Positions 9,517-19,047 of a DNA stretch of 64,000 bases are shown piece by piece. Source of the stretch: Rhizobium sp. RU36D (GTDB lineage: Bacteria; Pseudomonadota; Alphaproteobacteria; Rhizobiales; Rhizobiaceae); assembly GCF_900176345.1 (NCBI RefSeq), contig NZ_FWXU01000006.1, positions 124,001 through 188,000 of the forward strand, given 5' to 3'. The translations under genes were made by a program, and so were the position numbers. The notes beneath the pieces were generated by a model. That model was not told the DNA's origin. It was given only the letters and a program-made list of their open reading frames with translations, and searched no databases. Numbering within the stretch: the stretch's first letter is position 1; every line of letters begins with the position of its first letter.

Positions 9517-9985
9517 CGTCTTCTCGGGGATTGTCGGCACGGGCGGCTGCGTCGATGCGCTGCTGCACGCGCTCCCGGTCGGACACACCAAGGAGATCGG
9601 CGACGCGCCAGACAACATGGTCTTCCAGCTCGTTGCGCTGGCCGTCCGCATAGACGATATCCCAGAGCACACCGATCAACTGGTGGCGCTGGTCCTCGTC
9701 CAGCGTGCGCTTCAGGTCCGAGGTAAAGCGATAATAGTCGACCGCCTCGCTTTCGGCCTGGTGGCCGGCCTGGAGAACGGCATCCAGTTTCGCTTTGTCG
9801 AGACCATATTGTTCGCTGAGCAGCTCGCGAAGGCGCTTTGTCTCGACATCCAGCACGATGCCATCGGCCTCCATCACCTGGATGCACAGGGCAGCCACGG
9901 CAATCAGGGGATCATCGGGCGCAATTTCTCCTGCAGGACGGCTGGAAGCAAGGTTCTGGAAAAAGGATTGGAGGCGTTCAAGCAT
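9506..9985 (-). CDS. TerB family (TerB/DjlA-N-like) protein
   Basis: 159-residue acidic helical protein of the TerB superfamily, with paired acidic motifs (VMEADGIVLDVE and VYADGQRNELED) that in family members bind divalent metal. Rhizobial members of this type are annotated as tellurite resistance TerB but rarely lie with ter genes, and none is present here. It lies 17 nt downstream of hemY on the same strand and overlaps the amidotransferase by 11 nt, so it is likely the penultimate gene of the hem/mitofilin transcript. Confidence 0.82.
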   Translation of the reverse strand: MLERLQSFFQNLASSRPAGEIAPDDPLIAVAALCIQVMEADGIVLDVETKRLRELLSEQYGLDKAKLDAVLQAGHQAESEAVDYYRFTSDLKRTLDEDQRHQLIGVLWDIVYADGQRNELEDHVVWRVADLLGVSDRERVQQRIDAAARADNPREDDAP

Positions 9986-10002
9986 GAGCGGGTCGCGGTC
10001 AC

Positions 10003-11586
10003 CTAAAAAAGTTTCAATCGGTTCTGGCCATCTGCGGGCTGGCTGCCGGCACGAACGCCGGGATCGTCAGGCGGGCGGCCGAAGAAAGGGTCGGCTGGAC
10101 CCAATTTTTGTGATGGCGAGGCCTCCGCCGGCTTGGCGACGGGCGCAGACGACCCTTCTGGCATCACGATGGTCTCTGCGGCAGGTTCTGTCTTCGCGGG
10201 CTGCTCGACCACGATCTCGGTCCGCGATTGCAGCGGCGGCAGGGTGCTGAGCGCTCGGTCCACATTCGCTGACCGGCCATTTTCAAGCGCACCTTCCAGC
10301 TGACCGAAAGGCATCTTCCATTCGAATGCGTCGAGACGGCCCGAGACCGGCGACAGCGGAAGCCATTTGTCCGAGACGATGCCATCCGCCACCCAGGCCG
10401 GATCACCCGGCGCCTTCAGGGCCTGGCCCATCCAATGGCGCACGCGGCCCTGGTCGCCGGTTTCCGCTTCTTCGATATCGGCCAGCAGCAGGTAGACCCG
10501 CTCGCTCTGCTCCATACGGGCGGCGGCTTCCGCCTTGGCGCGAGCCTTGGCAAAATCCTGGGCGCTCAGTGCCGCCTCGGCCACGGCGAGCAAAGCCTCG
10601 GGATTGTTGGGTTTCAAGGATTCCAGCCGCTCGGCCCGCTTGACGCGGTCGACGGCTGCATCGCCGCTGCGCAGACGCAGATAGACGGTGGCGAGTTCCG
10701 GATGTGGGGCGAGCTTCCAGGACTGTTCGATCACGGAGGCAGCCTTCTTCAGATTGTCCTCGCGGATATAGGCCTTTGCCGCGACGACGGCGGCCGGCAC
10801 CAGATCCTTGGCAAGCTTGAGCGCCTGCACGGCATTGTCGCGCGCGACGGCCGGATCGCCCTCCAGGGCATCCTGTGCCTTGGCGGTCAGCAGCACGGCC
10901 TTGAGGCGGTCGGCCTCCTTGCGATCCAGCACATGGGCGATGCGCTGCTGGTCGAGAAGGCGGATGGCGTCGTCCCATTGGCCGGACTGGCAGCGATATT
11001 CCAGTGCCGCCTTGGCAGCCCAAGGGAGATAAGGTGCCTGATCGGCTGCCTTTTCGGCATATTGCCGCGCGGCTTCATAAGCGCCGAGCCGTGTTGCTTC
11101 GGCATAAAGCCCACGCAGGCCTAGTTCGCGGGTTTCCGGGTCATTGGCCATCTGCTCAAAGAGCCGGCGGGCCTCTTCATGCTTACCCTCCGCTATCGCG
11201 GCCTGGGCCTCCAGCACCAGGATCAGCGGCTCCTGGTCGGCGCGCAGCAGACCACGGGCGCGGGCGCTCATCTTGCGCGCCATGACCGCATTGCCGGCGC
11301 CAGCCGCAATCAGCCCTGTCGAAAGCGCCTGATAGCCGCGGTCGCGGGTGCGTGCGCGGAAATAGCGACGGACGGAATGCGGCGAGGTCCAGAGCGTGCG
11401 AAGCAGCCACCAGGAGATCATGACGACCGCGACGATGGTGACGACCAGCGTTGCGGCGACCGTCAGGCTCATTTCGATGAGCTGACCTTCCCAGAGAACC
11501 GAAAGCTGTCCGGGACGATCGGCAAGCCAGGCAAAGCCGAAGCCAAGCGCGAGGACGACGAGGATGAATGCGAGAATCTTGATCAC
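10003..11586 (-). CDS. HemY-type TPR membrane protein
   Basis: 527-residue inner membrane protein of the HemY family (the N-terminal HemY_N domain, not protoporphyrinogen oxidase). Two N-terminal hydrophobic segments (about residues 1-22 and 40-62) are followed by a long TPR-like helical region and a Pro/Ala-rich C-terminal tail. The family is found next to hemC/hemD, but its biochemical role is unproven. The start is GTG 11586, with GAGGG 7 nt upstream and 10 nt after the mitofilin gene stop; an ATG-led extension to 11619 would overlap that gene. Confidence 0.88.
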   Translation of the reverse strand: MIKILAFILVVLALGFGFAWLADRPGQLSVLWEGQLIEMSLTVAATLVVTIVAVVMISWWLLRTLWTSPHSVRRYFRARTRDRGYQALSTGLIAAGAGNAVMARKMSARARGLLRADQEPLILVLEAQAAIAEGKHEEARRLFEQMANDPETRELGLRGLYAEATRLGAYEAARQYAEKAADQAPYLPWAAKAALEYRCQSGQWDDAIRLLDQQRIAHVLDRKEADRLKAVLLTAKAQDALEGDPAVARDNAVQALKLAKDLVPAAVVAAKAYIREDNLKKAASVIEQSWKLAPHPELATVYLRLRSGDAAVDRVKRAERLESLKPNNPEALLAVAEAALSAQDFAKARAKAEAAARMEQSERVYLLLADIEEAETGDQGRVRHWMGQALKAPGDPAWVADGIVSDKWLPLSPVSGRLDAFEWKMPFGQLEGALENGRSANVDRALSTLPPLQSRTEIVVEQPAKTEPAAETIVMPEGSSAPVAKPAEASPSQKLGPADPFFGRPPDDPGVRAGSQPADGQNRLKLF

Positions 11587-11596
11587 GTGTTCGCCC

Positions 11597-12931
11597 TCAA
11601 CCCTTGCCGTTGACCGCATCCGTCAGCGCGGTGCTGACGATGGTCTCGACCTCAAGCCGCGTCTGGAGCGCGGAATGGAAATCCGTCGATGCCGCCTTGC
11701 CGGCCTCCGGCAGGGTCTGCCATTCGAGTTCGGCCCCCTTCAGGTCGCCGTTTCGCAACTTGTCTTCCATGCGGGCGACAATGGCTTCGGGTGCATCGCC
11801 TTCGATATTGCCGACAGGGCGGACCTTGACGACGGACATGGCGCTGGAGAGCAGGCGGTCGGTCCAGCCTTCGCCTTGAACCGGCTGGTTGATGGCATTG
11901 AGGATGGCGTCTGCCGTGGCCGGCATGCGCCGCACAAGTTCCGCGCGAGACAGGATGCCGACGGATGCATGGGGCTGGAGGGCAGCCACAGCCGGATCAT
12001 CCGAGCGGATGCCGGCGAGTGTGTTGAGTTCGCCCAGGAAGGGGCCGCCGCGATCAATCGCGGTTTTCAAGGCCGCGACGGCAATGGCATGGGCCATGCT
12101 GACATCCTGGCGCGGCTCGTCCAGCTTGGTTTCCGCCTGGGTCAGGCGGGTTTCGACGGCGGCGGCGTTGTCAGACTGGGATTGCTTGACCGTGGCAAGC
12201 TCGGCCTTCAGGGCCGCGATATCCTGGGTGGATTGGGCGAGGGCCGCCTTCAACGCATCGATGGCCGCTTGTGCTTCACCGGACTGTCCAGCGGATCCCT
12301 GAGCGGCTTCGAGATCGGCGATGCGTTTTTCCAGCGCGCCATCCGCGACAACAGGAGTGCCGGTCGACAGACGCGCGACCTCGGCCTTCAGCGCCGCGAT
12401 GTCGGAAGAGAGGCCTGATGTATCGGACGAGGATCTTTGCTCCGGCCCGATGCCCGGCAGGATGCCGCCATATTGGAGGGCTCCAGCACCGGCTAGCGCG
12501 ATCAGGCCCCCGAGAATGCCGACCGCCGCAAGGCTCGCAAAGGCCGGCGATTTCTGCACGGGTGCGGGACGTGTCGCGGCGACCTCCTCCTTGGGAGCTT
12601 CGGTAGCCGGGGTCGCCGTCTCTGCACGGTCGGCATCCGGCTGCGCGGCGTCTTCGGTCTGTACGGTTTCCGATTCGGGCGCTGGCGTGCCGGCCGTGTT
12701 GATATCGGCGATGCTGTCTGCTGGTGCGGCGGCTGCCATGCCTTCCGGCACGGGCGATGCTTCCGGTTCGCCGGGTTTTGTGATCTCGGGATCGGATGCC
12801 CCGGTTGGGGTTGCCCCGGTGTCGATGGGCGCGTCCACCGCTTCCCGTGGCGTCTCGTCCCGCGCCTCAAGGTCAATGGTGACCGGATCGTTCTTGGGCC
12901 TGGAGTGGCGTGGCGGCTTTCCCGAAACCAT
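11597..12931 (-). CDS. Mitofilin-domain (Mic60-like) membrane protein
   Basis: 444-residue protein with an acidic, Pro/Ala/Glu-rich cytoplasmic N-terminus (about 1-130), one membrane segment near 133-155 (LAAVGILGGLIALAGAGAL), a coiled-coil region (about 170-285) and a C-terminal mitofilin-like domain. Alphaproteobacterial relatives are homologues of mitochondrial Mic60, which shapes cristae and inner membranes. Its position between hemD and hemY is the conserved alphaproteobacterial arrangement. A 163-bp gap separates it from hemD, so it may have its own promoter. Confidence 0.88.
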   Translation of the reverse strand: MVSGKPPRHSRPKNDPVTIDLEARDETPREAVDAPIDTGATPTGASDPEITKPGEPEASPVPEGMAAAAPADSIADINTAGTPAPESETVQTEDAAQPDADRAETATPATEAPKEEVAATRPAPVQKSPAFASLAAVGILGGLIALAGAGALQYGGILPGIGPEQRSSSDTSGLSSDIAALKAEVARLSTGTPVVADGALEKRIADLEAAQGSAGQSGEAQAAIDALKAALAQSTQDIAALKAELATVKQSQSDNAAAVETRLTQAETKLDEPRQDVSMAHAIAVAALKTAIDRGGPFLGELNTLAGIRSDDPAVAALQPHASVGILSRAELVRRMPATADAILNAINQPVQGEGWTDRLLSSAMSVVKVRPVGNIEGDAPEAIVARMEDKLRNGDLKGAELEWQTLPEAGKAASTDFHSALQTRLEVETIVSTALTDAVNGKG

Positions 12932-13094
12932 GTCAACCTCTTATGCTTGCAGTATCCTGAAAGTAGTCAGATGCGTTCGCGAAGGAAAGGGGCGAGATCA
13001 ATTTTGGCCCCCGACCTCAAAGCATTTCCGCATTCCCCCGAAACGCGAAAACGCTCCATGCCAGTGTCTCGTCGCAATGCCCGAGGCAAAGCCG

Positions 13095-13841
13095 CTAGGC
13101 GATTTTGCCGGGATTGCTTGAGATCAGCGCCAAGAGAGATGCCTCCTCCGGTGTCGCCGATGCCTCGGCTCTAGCGACAAAAGGTGAAGGGATCGCGGCA
13201 AGAACATTGGGACTGAGACAGAAAAATCGCATGTCCCGCAAAATGACATCGAATGCCGGGTTGGTGACGAGAGCAAAGAAGCGGCGAGCGGCTTCGGCGG
13301 AATAAAACAGCGCCGCCTCCGGTCGCTCCCGCCGCAATCGCTCCGCGAGATCATCTGCATCGTAGACGATGCTTTCCATTCGGTAACATTCGCAGACGAC
13401 CAGCGGCACCCGTTGCGACGCCAGCCGCGCTTCAAAGCGCGGCGAGCGGGGAGAGCCGGCGAGATAGAGCAGGGGGTTTTCCGCGCTTGCGTCCGCCAAG
13501 GTCAGGGCGACCAGATCGGCAAGGGATTCCCCTTCGCCTGCTGCGATCCGGATATCGCGGAAACCGAGACCGCGCGCTGCCTTGGCGGAGGCTGCACCCA
13601 CGGCGAACAAGGGTCGGGACAGATAGGGCGCGAGAGCGTCACCCAAGGGCGCGATTGCCCTCGTCGCCTCGGCGCTGGTCAGCACCAGTGCGGCATGGGG
13701 TCTCTGCATTGCTTGTTCGGCGGCGGCGGTGTCATGCACCGGCCTGCTGAGTGGCACGAGCAGGGGCTGATGACCCAGTTCGACAAGGCGGCTGGCCGTT
13801 TCACGCCCGGCATGGTCCGGCCGTGTCACCAGAACCCGCAC
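13095..13841 (-). CDS. hemD: Uroporphyrinogen-III synthase
   Basis: Converts hydroxymethylbilane to uroporphyrinogen III, the fourth common step of heme and corrin synthesis. 248 residues; HemD sequences are very divergent, and the recognisable parts are the N-terminal VLVTRPDHAGRETASRL and the two alpha/beta domains. Position directly after hemC makes the call secure. Start is GTG 13841, 4 nt after the hemC TGA, with GGAG 8 nt upstream; the frame continues 17 codons into hemC. Confidence 0.92.
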   Translation of the reverse strand: MRVLVTRPDHAGRETASRLVELGHQPLLVPLSRPVHDTAAAEQAMQRPHAALVLTSAEATRAIAPLGDALAPYLSRPLFAVGAASAKAARGLGFRDIRIAAGEGESLADLVALTLADASAENPLLYLAGSPRSPRFEARLASQRVPLVVCECYRMESIVYDADDLAERLRRERPEAALFYSAEAARRFFALVTNPAFDVILRDMRFFCLSPNVLAAIPSPFVARAEASATPEEASLLALISSNPGKIA

Positions 13842-13845
13842 CGTC

Positions 13846-14775
13846 TCAGCTCCAGGCCTCGAAAAAGCCGCTGCCGGCCTTGGCCCTGACATCCTGGCCG
13901 GCCTTCAGGCCCAGCGCCTTTGCCTCTTCCCGTCGACCTTCGACGGTGATGCTGTGGTGCTGGCTGCCATCAGGGGTCAGGATCATGCCGGAAAAGCGGA
14001 GATGATCACCCTCTGCTACAGCATAGCCGGCTATCGGCGTGCGGCAGGACCCGTCGAGCGCTGCCAGGAAGGCCCGTTCACAGGATACGGCATCGTGCGT
14101 TGGGCGGTCATCGATCGCGGCGAGCAGATCGGCAACGCGCTTGTCGCCAACGCGGCTTTCAATGCCGATGGCGCCTTGCGCGGGCGCGGGCGGAAAATCG
14201 GCCGGGTCCAACAGTTCGGTCACGACCTCTGGTTTTCCAAGGCGCCGGAGCCCGGCATATGCCAGCAATGTGGCATCCACCTGGCCCTCCGCCAGCTTGC
14301 GCAGACGTGTATCGACAAGGCCGCGATAGACCACCACGTTGAGATCAGGCCGAAGCCTGCGAATCAAGGCCTGGCGTCGCAGCGATGACGAACCGACCGT
14401 CGCGCCATGGGGCAGCTCCACCAGACGAGGAGCGGCGGCGCCGATGAAAGCGTCGCGCACGTCCTCGCGTGGAAGAAAGGCAGACAAATGCAAACCGTCG
14501 GGCAGCGCCGTCGGCATGTCCTTCGACGAGTGCACGGCAATATCAAGATCGCCAGACAGAAGCTGCTGCTCCAGCTCCTCCGTGAAAAGACCCTTGCCGC
14601 CGATCTCCGACAGCGATCGGTCGGTGATCCGGTCGCCTTTGGTCGACAGGACCACGATCTCGAACATGTCTTCTGGCATGCCGTGGGCGGCGGCCAGGCG
14701 GTCGCGGGTTTCATAGGCCTGGGCGAGGGCGAGCGGGCTGCCGCGCGTACCAATCCGGAAAGGTTTTGTTTGCAT
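13846..14775 (-). CDS. hemC: Hydroxymethylbilane synthase (porphobilinogen deaminase)
   Basis: Polymerises four porphobilinogens into hydroxymethylbilane. 309 residues, the family length. The N-terminus [14 protein letters not shown], the active-site loop [15 protein letters not shown], the arginine cluster [17 protein letters not shown] and the dipyrromethane cofactor attachment Cys244 ([11 protein letters not shown]) are all intact. It starts the leftward hem block and is divergent from tsaD, with 73 bp between the starts that must contain both promoters. Confidence 0.97.
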   Translation of the reverse strand: MQTKPFRIGTRGSPLALAQAYETRDRLAAAHGMPEDMFEIVVLSTKGDRITDRSLSEIGGKGLFTEELEQQLLSGDLDIAVHSSKDMPTALPDGLHLSAFLPREDVRDAFIGAAAPRLVELPHGATVGSSSLRRQALIRRLRPDLNVVVYRGLVDTRLRKLAEGQVDATLLAYAGLRRLGKPEVVTELLDPADFPPAPAQGAIGIESRVGDKRVADLLAAIDDRPTHDAVSCERAFLAALDGSCRTPIAGYAVAEGDHLRFSGMILTPDGSQHHSITVEGRREEAKALGLKAGQDVRAKAGSGFFEAWS

Positions 14776-14848
14776 CCGAACTTATCCGTTGTTACCGACA
14801 GTCGTCGTAACCGGCTTTCGGCCCTATCGCAATCAATGAACTGATCAG

Positions 14849-15946
14849 ATGGATTCCTTTCTGCGTATTCTCGGCATCGAGACCAGCTGCGACGAGACCG
14901 CTGCCGCCGTGGTCGTGCGACATGCGGATGGTCGCGGCGAGACCCTGTCGGACGTGGTGTTGAGCCAGCTGGACGAACACAGCCCGTTTGGCGGCGTCGT
15001 GCCAGAGATTGCGGCTCGCGCCCATGTGGAAGCGCTGGACGGTCTGATCGCCGAGGCGCTGGCCCGGGCCAACACGAAGCTTTCGGACATCGACGCCGTC
15101 GCCGCCACGTCAGGTCCCGGCCTGATCGGCGGCCTGATTGTCGGGCTGATGACCGGCAAGGCCATCGCGCGCGTCGCCGGCAAGCCGCTTTACGCCATCA
15201 ACCATCTCGAAGGCCACGCGCTGACGGCGCGGCTGACCGACGAACTGACTTTTCCCTATCTCATGCTGCTGGTCTCCGGCGGGCATACCCAGCTCGTGTT
15301 GGTGCGGGGCGTCGGCGACTATCAGCGCTGGGGCACGACGATCGATGATGCGCTGGGCGAAGCCTTCGACAAGACGGCCAAGCTGCTCGGGCTGCCTTAT
15401 CCCGGTGGTCCGGCCGTGGAAAAGGCGGCGAGGAACGGAGACCCCAAGCGGTTCACGTTTCCGCGACCCCTTGTTGGCGAAGCCCGGCTCGATTTTTCCT
15501 TTTCCGGGCTGAAGACGGCGGTGCGCCAGACGGCGGAATCGATAGCGCCTGTCGGCGAGCAGGCCATCGCCGATATCTGCGCCTCCTTCCAGCGCGCCAT
15601 CGGGCGTACGCTGGAGGATCGTATTGGCCGGGGCCTTGCGCGGTTTCGGCAGGAGTTTCCAGATTATGATGGTATGCCGGCGCTGGTCGTGGCGGGAGGC
15701 GTGGCGGCGAACCAGGAGATCCGCCGTGTGCTGCAGGGTCTTTGCGACAAACATGGCTTCCGCTTCGTGGCGCCGCCCCTGCAGCTTTGCACCGACAATG
15801 CCGTGATGATTGCCTGGGCCGGACTTGAACGGATGGCGGCGGGCATGCCGGCCGATGATCTCGATGTGGCACCGCGCTCCCGCTGGCCGCTTGATGGCGA
15901 GGCGAAGGCCGTGATCGGTTATGGCAAGCGGGGAGCCAAGTCTTGA
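14849..15946 (+). CDS. tsaD: tRNA t6A37 threonylcarbamoyltransferase TsaD
   Basis: Transfers the threonylcarbamoyl group to A37 of ANN-decoding tRNAs, working with TsaB, TsaE and TsaC. 365 residues. The N-terminal [14 protein letters not shown], metal-binding His119 and His123 (INHLEGHA), the nucleotide loop [10 protein letters not shown] and a C-terminal [14 protein letters not shown] are all present. It heads a rightward block of five genes; its TGA stop overlaps the TTG start of gpsA. The hemC-tsaD divergent pair is standard in rhizobia. Confidence 0.97.
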   Translation: MDSFLRILGIETSCDETAAAVVVRHADGRGETLSDVVLSQLDEHSPFGGVVPEIAARAHVEALDGLIAEALARANTKLSDIDAVAATSGPGLIGGLIVGLMTGKAIARVAGKPLYAINHLEGHALTARLTDELTFPYLMLLVSGGHTQLVLVRGVGDYQRWGTTIDDALGEAFDKTAKLLGLPYPGGPAVEKAARNGDPKRFTFPRPLVGEARLDFSFSGLKTAVRQTAESIAPVGEQAIADICASFQRAIGRTLEDRIGRGLARFRQEFPDYDGMPALVVAGGVAANQEIRRVLQGLCDKHGFRFVAPPLQLCTDNAVMIAWAGLERMAAGMPADDLDVAPRSRWPLDGEAKAVIGYGKRGAKS

Positions 15947-16932
15947 GCCAGCGCGAGAAGATCGTCGTCATTGGCGCCGGCGCATTCGGCACCGCGCTCG
16001 CCTCGGTGATGGCTCTTGAAGACAAGGCGGATGTGACCTTGCTGGGGCGTGACCCTGCGCTGATGGCCGACTTGAGAAATGACGGGTTCCACGATGCGGT
16101 GCTGCCGGGCATAAGACTGCCTGATCCGCTGACTTATGCCTTCGAGCCGGAGGTGTTGACGGATGCCGGAACCGTGCTGTTCGCCATGCCTTCTCAGGCG
16201 CAGGCGGATGCGGCCATGACCTACGCTCCCTATCTCTCTCCCGCGGCGACCATCGTCACCTGCGCCAAGGGGATCGATCGCAACTCGACCCGGCTTTTGA
16301 CCGACGTGCTGGAGACGGAGCTGCCAAATCACGGCATCGCCGTGCTGTCCGGTCCCGGTTTTGCCGCGGATATCGCCAAGGGCCTGCCGACCGCCATGGT
16401 GATAGCGGCGGCTTCCCTGCCGGAGGCGGAACGGTTGGCTCACAGCATTTCCGGCCGCAGCTTCAGGCTTTATGCATCGGCGGATCGCACGGGCGTCCAG
16501 CTGGGCGGCGCCCTGAAGAATGTCCTGGCGATTGCCTGCGGTATTGTTGAGGGCATGGGGCTGGGGGATTCCGCCCGGGCGGCCCTGATTTCGCGGGGTC
16601 TCGCCGAGATGTCGCGCTTTGTTGCGGCGATGGGTGGCAGGGGAGAGACGGTACAGGGCTTGTCCGGCCTGGGCGATCTCGTTTTGACCGCCACCAGCCA
16701 CCAATCACGCAACCTGCGCTTCGGTATCTCGCTTGGAAAAGGCGAGCCGATGGACCATGCGCGCGGGGGCCTGGTGGAAGGTGCCTTTGCCGCGGCCGTT
16801 GCCGCACGCCTGGCCGAGAGCCATGGCGTTGACATGCCCATCACCCAGGCGGTGGCGGCGATTGTCGATGGCAAGCTCGATATCCGCACGGCACTCGAGC
16901 AATTGATGACCAGGCCGATCACGACAGAATAA
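15943..16932 (+). CDS. gpsA: Glycerol-3-phosphate dehydrogenase [NAD(P)+]
   Basis: Reduces dihydroxyacetone phosphate to sn-glycerol 3-phosphate for phospholipid synthesis. 329 residues. The Rossmann motif [12 protein letters not shown] is at the N-terminus, the catalytic Lys region [13 protein letters not shown] lies centrally, and [14 protein letters not shown] follows. The start codon is TTG 15943-15945 overlapping the tsaD TGA (TTGA), the only start that preserves the N-terminal Rossmann strand. This indicates translational coupling to tsaD. Confidence 0.96.
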   Translation: MSQREKIVVIGAGAFGTALASVMALEDKADVTLLGRDPALMADLRNDGFHDAVLPGIRLPDPLTYAFEPEVLTDAGTVLFAMPSQAQADAAMTYAPYLSPAATIVTCAKGIDRNSTRLLTDVLETELPNHGIAVLSGPGFAADIAKGLPTAMVIAAASLPEAERLAHSISGRSFRLYASADRTGVQLGGALKNVLAIACGIVEGMGLGDSARAALISRGLAEMSRFVAAMGGRGETVQGLSGLGDLVLTATSHQSRNLRFGISLGKGEPMDHARGGLVEGAFAAAVAARLAESHGVDMPITQAVAAIVDGKLDIRTALEQLMTRPITTE

Positions 16933-16956
16933 CCGATCAATCAAGGAGACAAGACC

Positions 16957-17250
16957 ATGCTATTTGCCGTCATCTGCGCCGACAAACCCGAAAGCCTTGA
17001 TCTGCGCATGGCAACGCGGCCGCCCCATGTGGAATGGCTCAACGGCCTGAACGCCGCGGGAACGCTGAAGATTGCCGGCCCCTTCCTCGACGCCAACGGC
17101 AAGCCGAACGGCTCGCTGCTGATCATCGCGGCTGACGACATCGACGCCGCCAAGGCCATCGCATCCCAGGATCCCTATGCCAAGGCCGGCTTGTTCGCCA
17201 ATGTCGAGATCAAGCCTTACAACTGGGTCTTCAACAATCCCGAGGCGTGA
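16957..17250 (+). CDS. YciI-like protein
   Basis: 97-residue ferredoxin-like-fold protein of the YciI family. The central acidic/His motif (RPPHVEWLNGLNAAGTLKIAGPF) and the AKAGLFANVEIKPYNWVF C-terminal strand fit rhizobial YciI-like proteins. Members are small enzyme-like proteins of uncertain chemistry; some are dehydrochlorinase-related. An AAGGAG Shine-Dalgarno is visible just before the ATG. It lies 24 nt after gpsA and 3 nt before the EVE gene, apparently one transcript. Confidence 0.88.
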   Translation: MLFAVICADKPESLDLRMATRPPHVEWLNGLNAAGTLKIAGPFLDANGKPNGSLLIIAADDIDAAKAIASQDPYAKAGLFANVEIKPYNWVFNNPEA

Positions 17251-17253
17251 TCC

Positions 17254-17685
17254 ATGGCGCATTGGCTCTACAAGTCGGAACCCTTCAAGTGGTCCTGGCA
17301 GATGCAGAAGGATGCCGGCGAGAAAGGCACCGAATGGACCGGCGTGCGGAATTATCTCGCCCGCAACAACATGCGGGCGATGAAGATCGGCGACAAGGGG
17401 TTCTTCTACCACTCCAACGAGGGGCTGGAGATCGTCGGCATCGTCGAAGTCTGCGCCTTGTCCCACCCGGACTCGACGGCTGAAGGCGATCCCAAATGGG
17501 ACTGCGTCGATATCCGGGCGGTCTGCGATATGCCGAAGCCGGTGTCCCTGAAGGATATCAAGGTCAATCCCGCGCTTGCCAAGATGTCGCTCGTCACCTC
17601 CATGCGCCTGTCGGTGCAGCCGGTCACGGATGAGGAATATCTGGAGGTGTGCCGGATGGGCGGCCTGGACAACCCGCCGCGCTGA
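17254..17685 (+). CDS. EVE domain-containing protein
   Basis: 143-residue single EVE (PUA-like) domain protein, beginning with the hallmark MAHWLYKSEPFKWSW, followed by EWTGVRNYLARNNMRAMKIGD and the HSNEGLEIVGIVEV strand. EVE domains bind modified bases in RNA or DNA; human THYN1 is a relative. Here it sits 3 nt after the YciI gene in a transcript led by the tRNA-modification gene tsaD, so a tRNA or RNA-base link is a reasonable but unproven inference. Confidence 0.93.
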   Translation: MAHWLYKSEPFKWSWQMQKDAGEKGTEWTGVRNYLARNNMRAMKIGDKGFFYHSNEGLEIVGIVEVCALSHPDSTAEGDPKWDCVDIRAVCDMPKPVSLKDIKVNPALAKMSLVTSMRLSVQPVTDEEYLEVCRMGGLDNPPR

Positions 17686-17694
17686 GGGAAAACC

Positions 17695-18339
17695 TTGAAG
17701 ACCGATGCCGAGCGCTTCATCCTCGACAACACCGCGCTGATCGCCCCGCCGCATGTCCCGGAAATCCGGCTGCGGCTGGCGAGCGAGGTGCATGATCTCT
17801 GGCTGAAGACCGAGGAAGACCTGGAGCAGATCGGCCTGCCGCCGCCCTTCTGGGCCTTTGCCTGGGCCGGCGGGCAGGGGCTTGCCCGCTATGTGCTCGA
17901 TCACCCCGAGACGGTTTCCGGCAAGCGCGTGGTGGATTTCGCCAGCGGTTCCGGCCTCGTCGCCATCGCGGCAAAGCTTGCCGGGGCGGAGCATGTCTTG
18001 GCTGCCGATATCGATCCGTGGACCGAGACGGCGATCGGGCTCAATGCCGCCGAAAACGGCGTTGCGGTTGAATTTGTGGGTGCTGACATTGTCGGGCGCG
18101 ACCTCGATGCGGACATTCTGCTGGCGGGCGATGTGTTCTACGATCGCGATTTCGCCAATGCGCTCATTCCCTGGTTCGACAGGCTCAATGCAGGCGGCGT
18201 CCGCGTGCTGGTCGGCGATCCCGGGCGCAGCTATTGCCCTAGGGATCGCATGGAGCCGCTCGCGACCTATGAAGTGCCGGTGACGCGGGTGCTGGAAGAC
18301 AGCGAAGTCAAGAAGACCACGGTCTGGCGCTTCCGGTGA
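17695..18339 (+). CDS. Class I SAM-dependent methyltransferase
   Basis: 214-residue Rossmann-fold methyltransferase. The SAM-binding motif I is VVDFASGSGLVAIAAKLAG, followed by the acidic strand VLAADIDPWT; the preceding PPPFWAFAWAGGQGLARYVL is typical of the nicotinamide-N-methyltransferase-like / ETFB-lysine methyltransferase group (COG3897). The substrate, possibly the electron-transfer flavoprotein beta subunit, is inferred only from that likeness. The start is TTG 17695 with GAGGG 6 nt upstream. Last gene of the tsaD block, convergent with the secreted gene at 18350. Confidence 0.87.
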   Translation: MKTDAERFILDNTALIAPPHVPEIRLRLASEVHDLWLKTEEDLEQIGLPPPFWAFAWAGGQGLARYVLDHPETVSGKRVVDFASGSGLVAIAAKLAGAEHVLAADIDPWTETAIGLNAAENGVAVEFVGADIVGRDLDADILLAGDVFYDRDFANALIPWFDRLNAGGVRVLVGDPGRSYCPRDRMEPLATYEVPVTRVLEDSEVKKTTVWRFR

Positions 18340-18349
18340 TCAGAGCGTG

Positions 18350-18739
18350 TCAGGGGCGGATGACGCAGACGCCGACCTCGTAGCTGCAGGCGTTATTGCC
18401 CTGGATTTCGATGATCCTCGCCTTGGGCGCGAGGATGGGGCCATCGGCCGGACCGAGATTGCCGCTCACCATGAAATAGTTGCCGACGCCCTTGATGCGA
18501 ACCGCGGAAATCGCCCCGGAATAGGTGCCAATGCCCGGAACGACCGAGGGCAGTCCGTTGGGCGAGGTCACGCCGGCGTTGTGATCCTTGCGATCATGGC
18601 GATGGTGCTTGCGATAGTCGGCTGATTCGCTGCCATGGCGGCGATCACCATGCCGTTCGTAGCCACCGGCCACGGCACTGCCTGCACAAAGGGCGAGGCT
18701 GAGGACGACAAGCGAGCAGGCGGAACGACGAAAAAACAT
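18350..18739 (-). CDS. Secreted His-rich hypothetical protein
   Basis: 129-residue exported protein. The signal peptide is MFFRRSACSLVVLSLALC then AGSAVAGG (cleavage after AVA likely). It is followed by a His/Arg/Asp-rich stretch (about residues 27-55, many HRH/DRKDH units) that could bind metal, and a compact C-terminal part with two cysteines (NNACSYEVGVCVIRP), probably a periplasmic disulfide. ATG 18739 is preferred over GTG 18754 because an AAAAGG Shine-Dalgarno lies just upstream of it. No family is recognised. Confidence 0.68.
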   Translation of the reverse strand: MFFRRSACSLVVLSLALCAGSAVAGGYERHGDRRHGSESADYRKHHRHDRKDHNAGVTSPNGLPSVVPGIGTYSGAISAVRIKGVGNYFMVSGNLGPADGPILAPKARIIEIQGNNACSYEVGVCVIRP

Positions 18740-19047
18740 GGGACACCTTTTCACTAAAAACCATCATTAACGCATCGTTAACGACAGCTTGATAGTTTTT
18801 GCTCCCGTTGTCATCCGATTGGACCGAGATTTCGTAAAATCCTTTGGGCTGCTGGCGCTTAGACCTTCGTAGGCAGGCGTTTCTCACCCGAATCGATTAA
18901 ATTGGAACTCTAAAGCAATAGTGCTTGTCGTTCCTCAATTGGGCGATTAAACGTCGCGAATGATGCAATGCACCCTGTCTATTGCGCGTGCAGTGCACGG
19001 AGGAATTCCGAGTTCCTCGGAACGCATAGGAACGCCGCGAGGTAGTG
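18740..19047. other. Intergenic region upstream of sdhC
   Basis: 308 bp without a gene between the leftward secreted-protein gene and sdhC; AT-richer than its neighbours, consistent with two divergent promoters. Close to sdhC (about 19000-19025) a small palindrome CCGAG-TTC-CTCGG lies beside a GGAATTCC. No confident -35/-10 pair or known operator is claimed. Confidence 0.4.

Noticed and set aside
9506..9985. Tellurite-resistance operon
   Set aside because: Only a TerB-superfamily domain is present; no terC, terD or other ter gene nearby.
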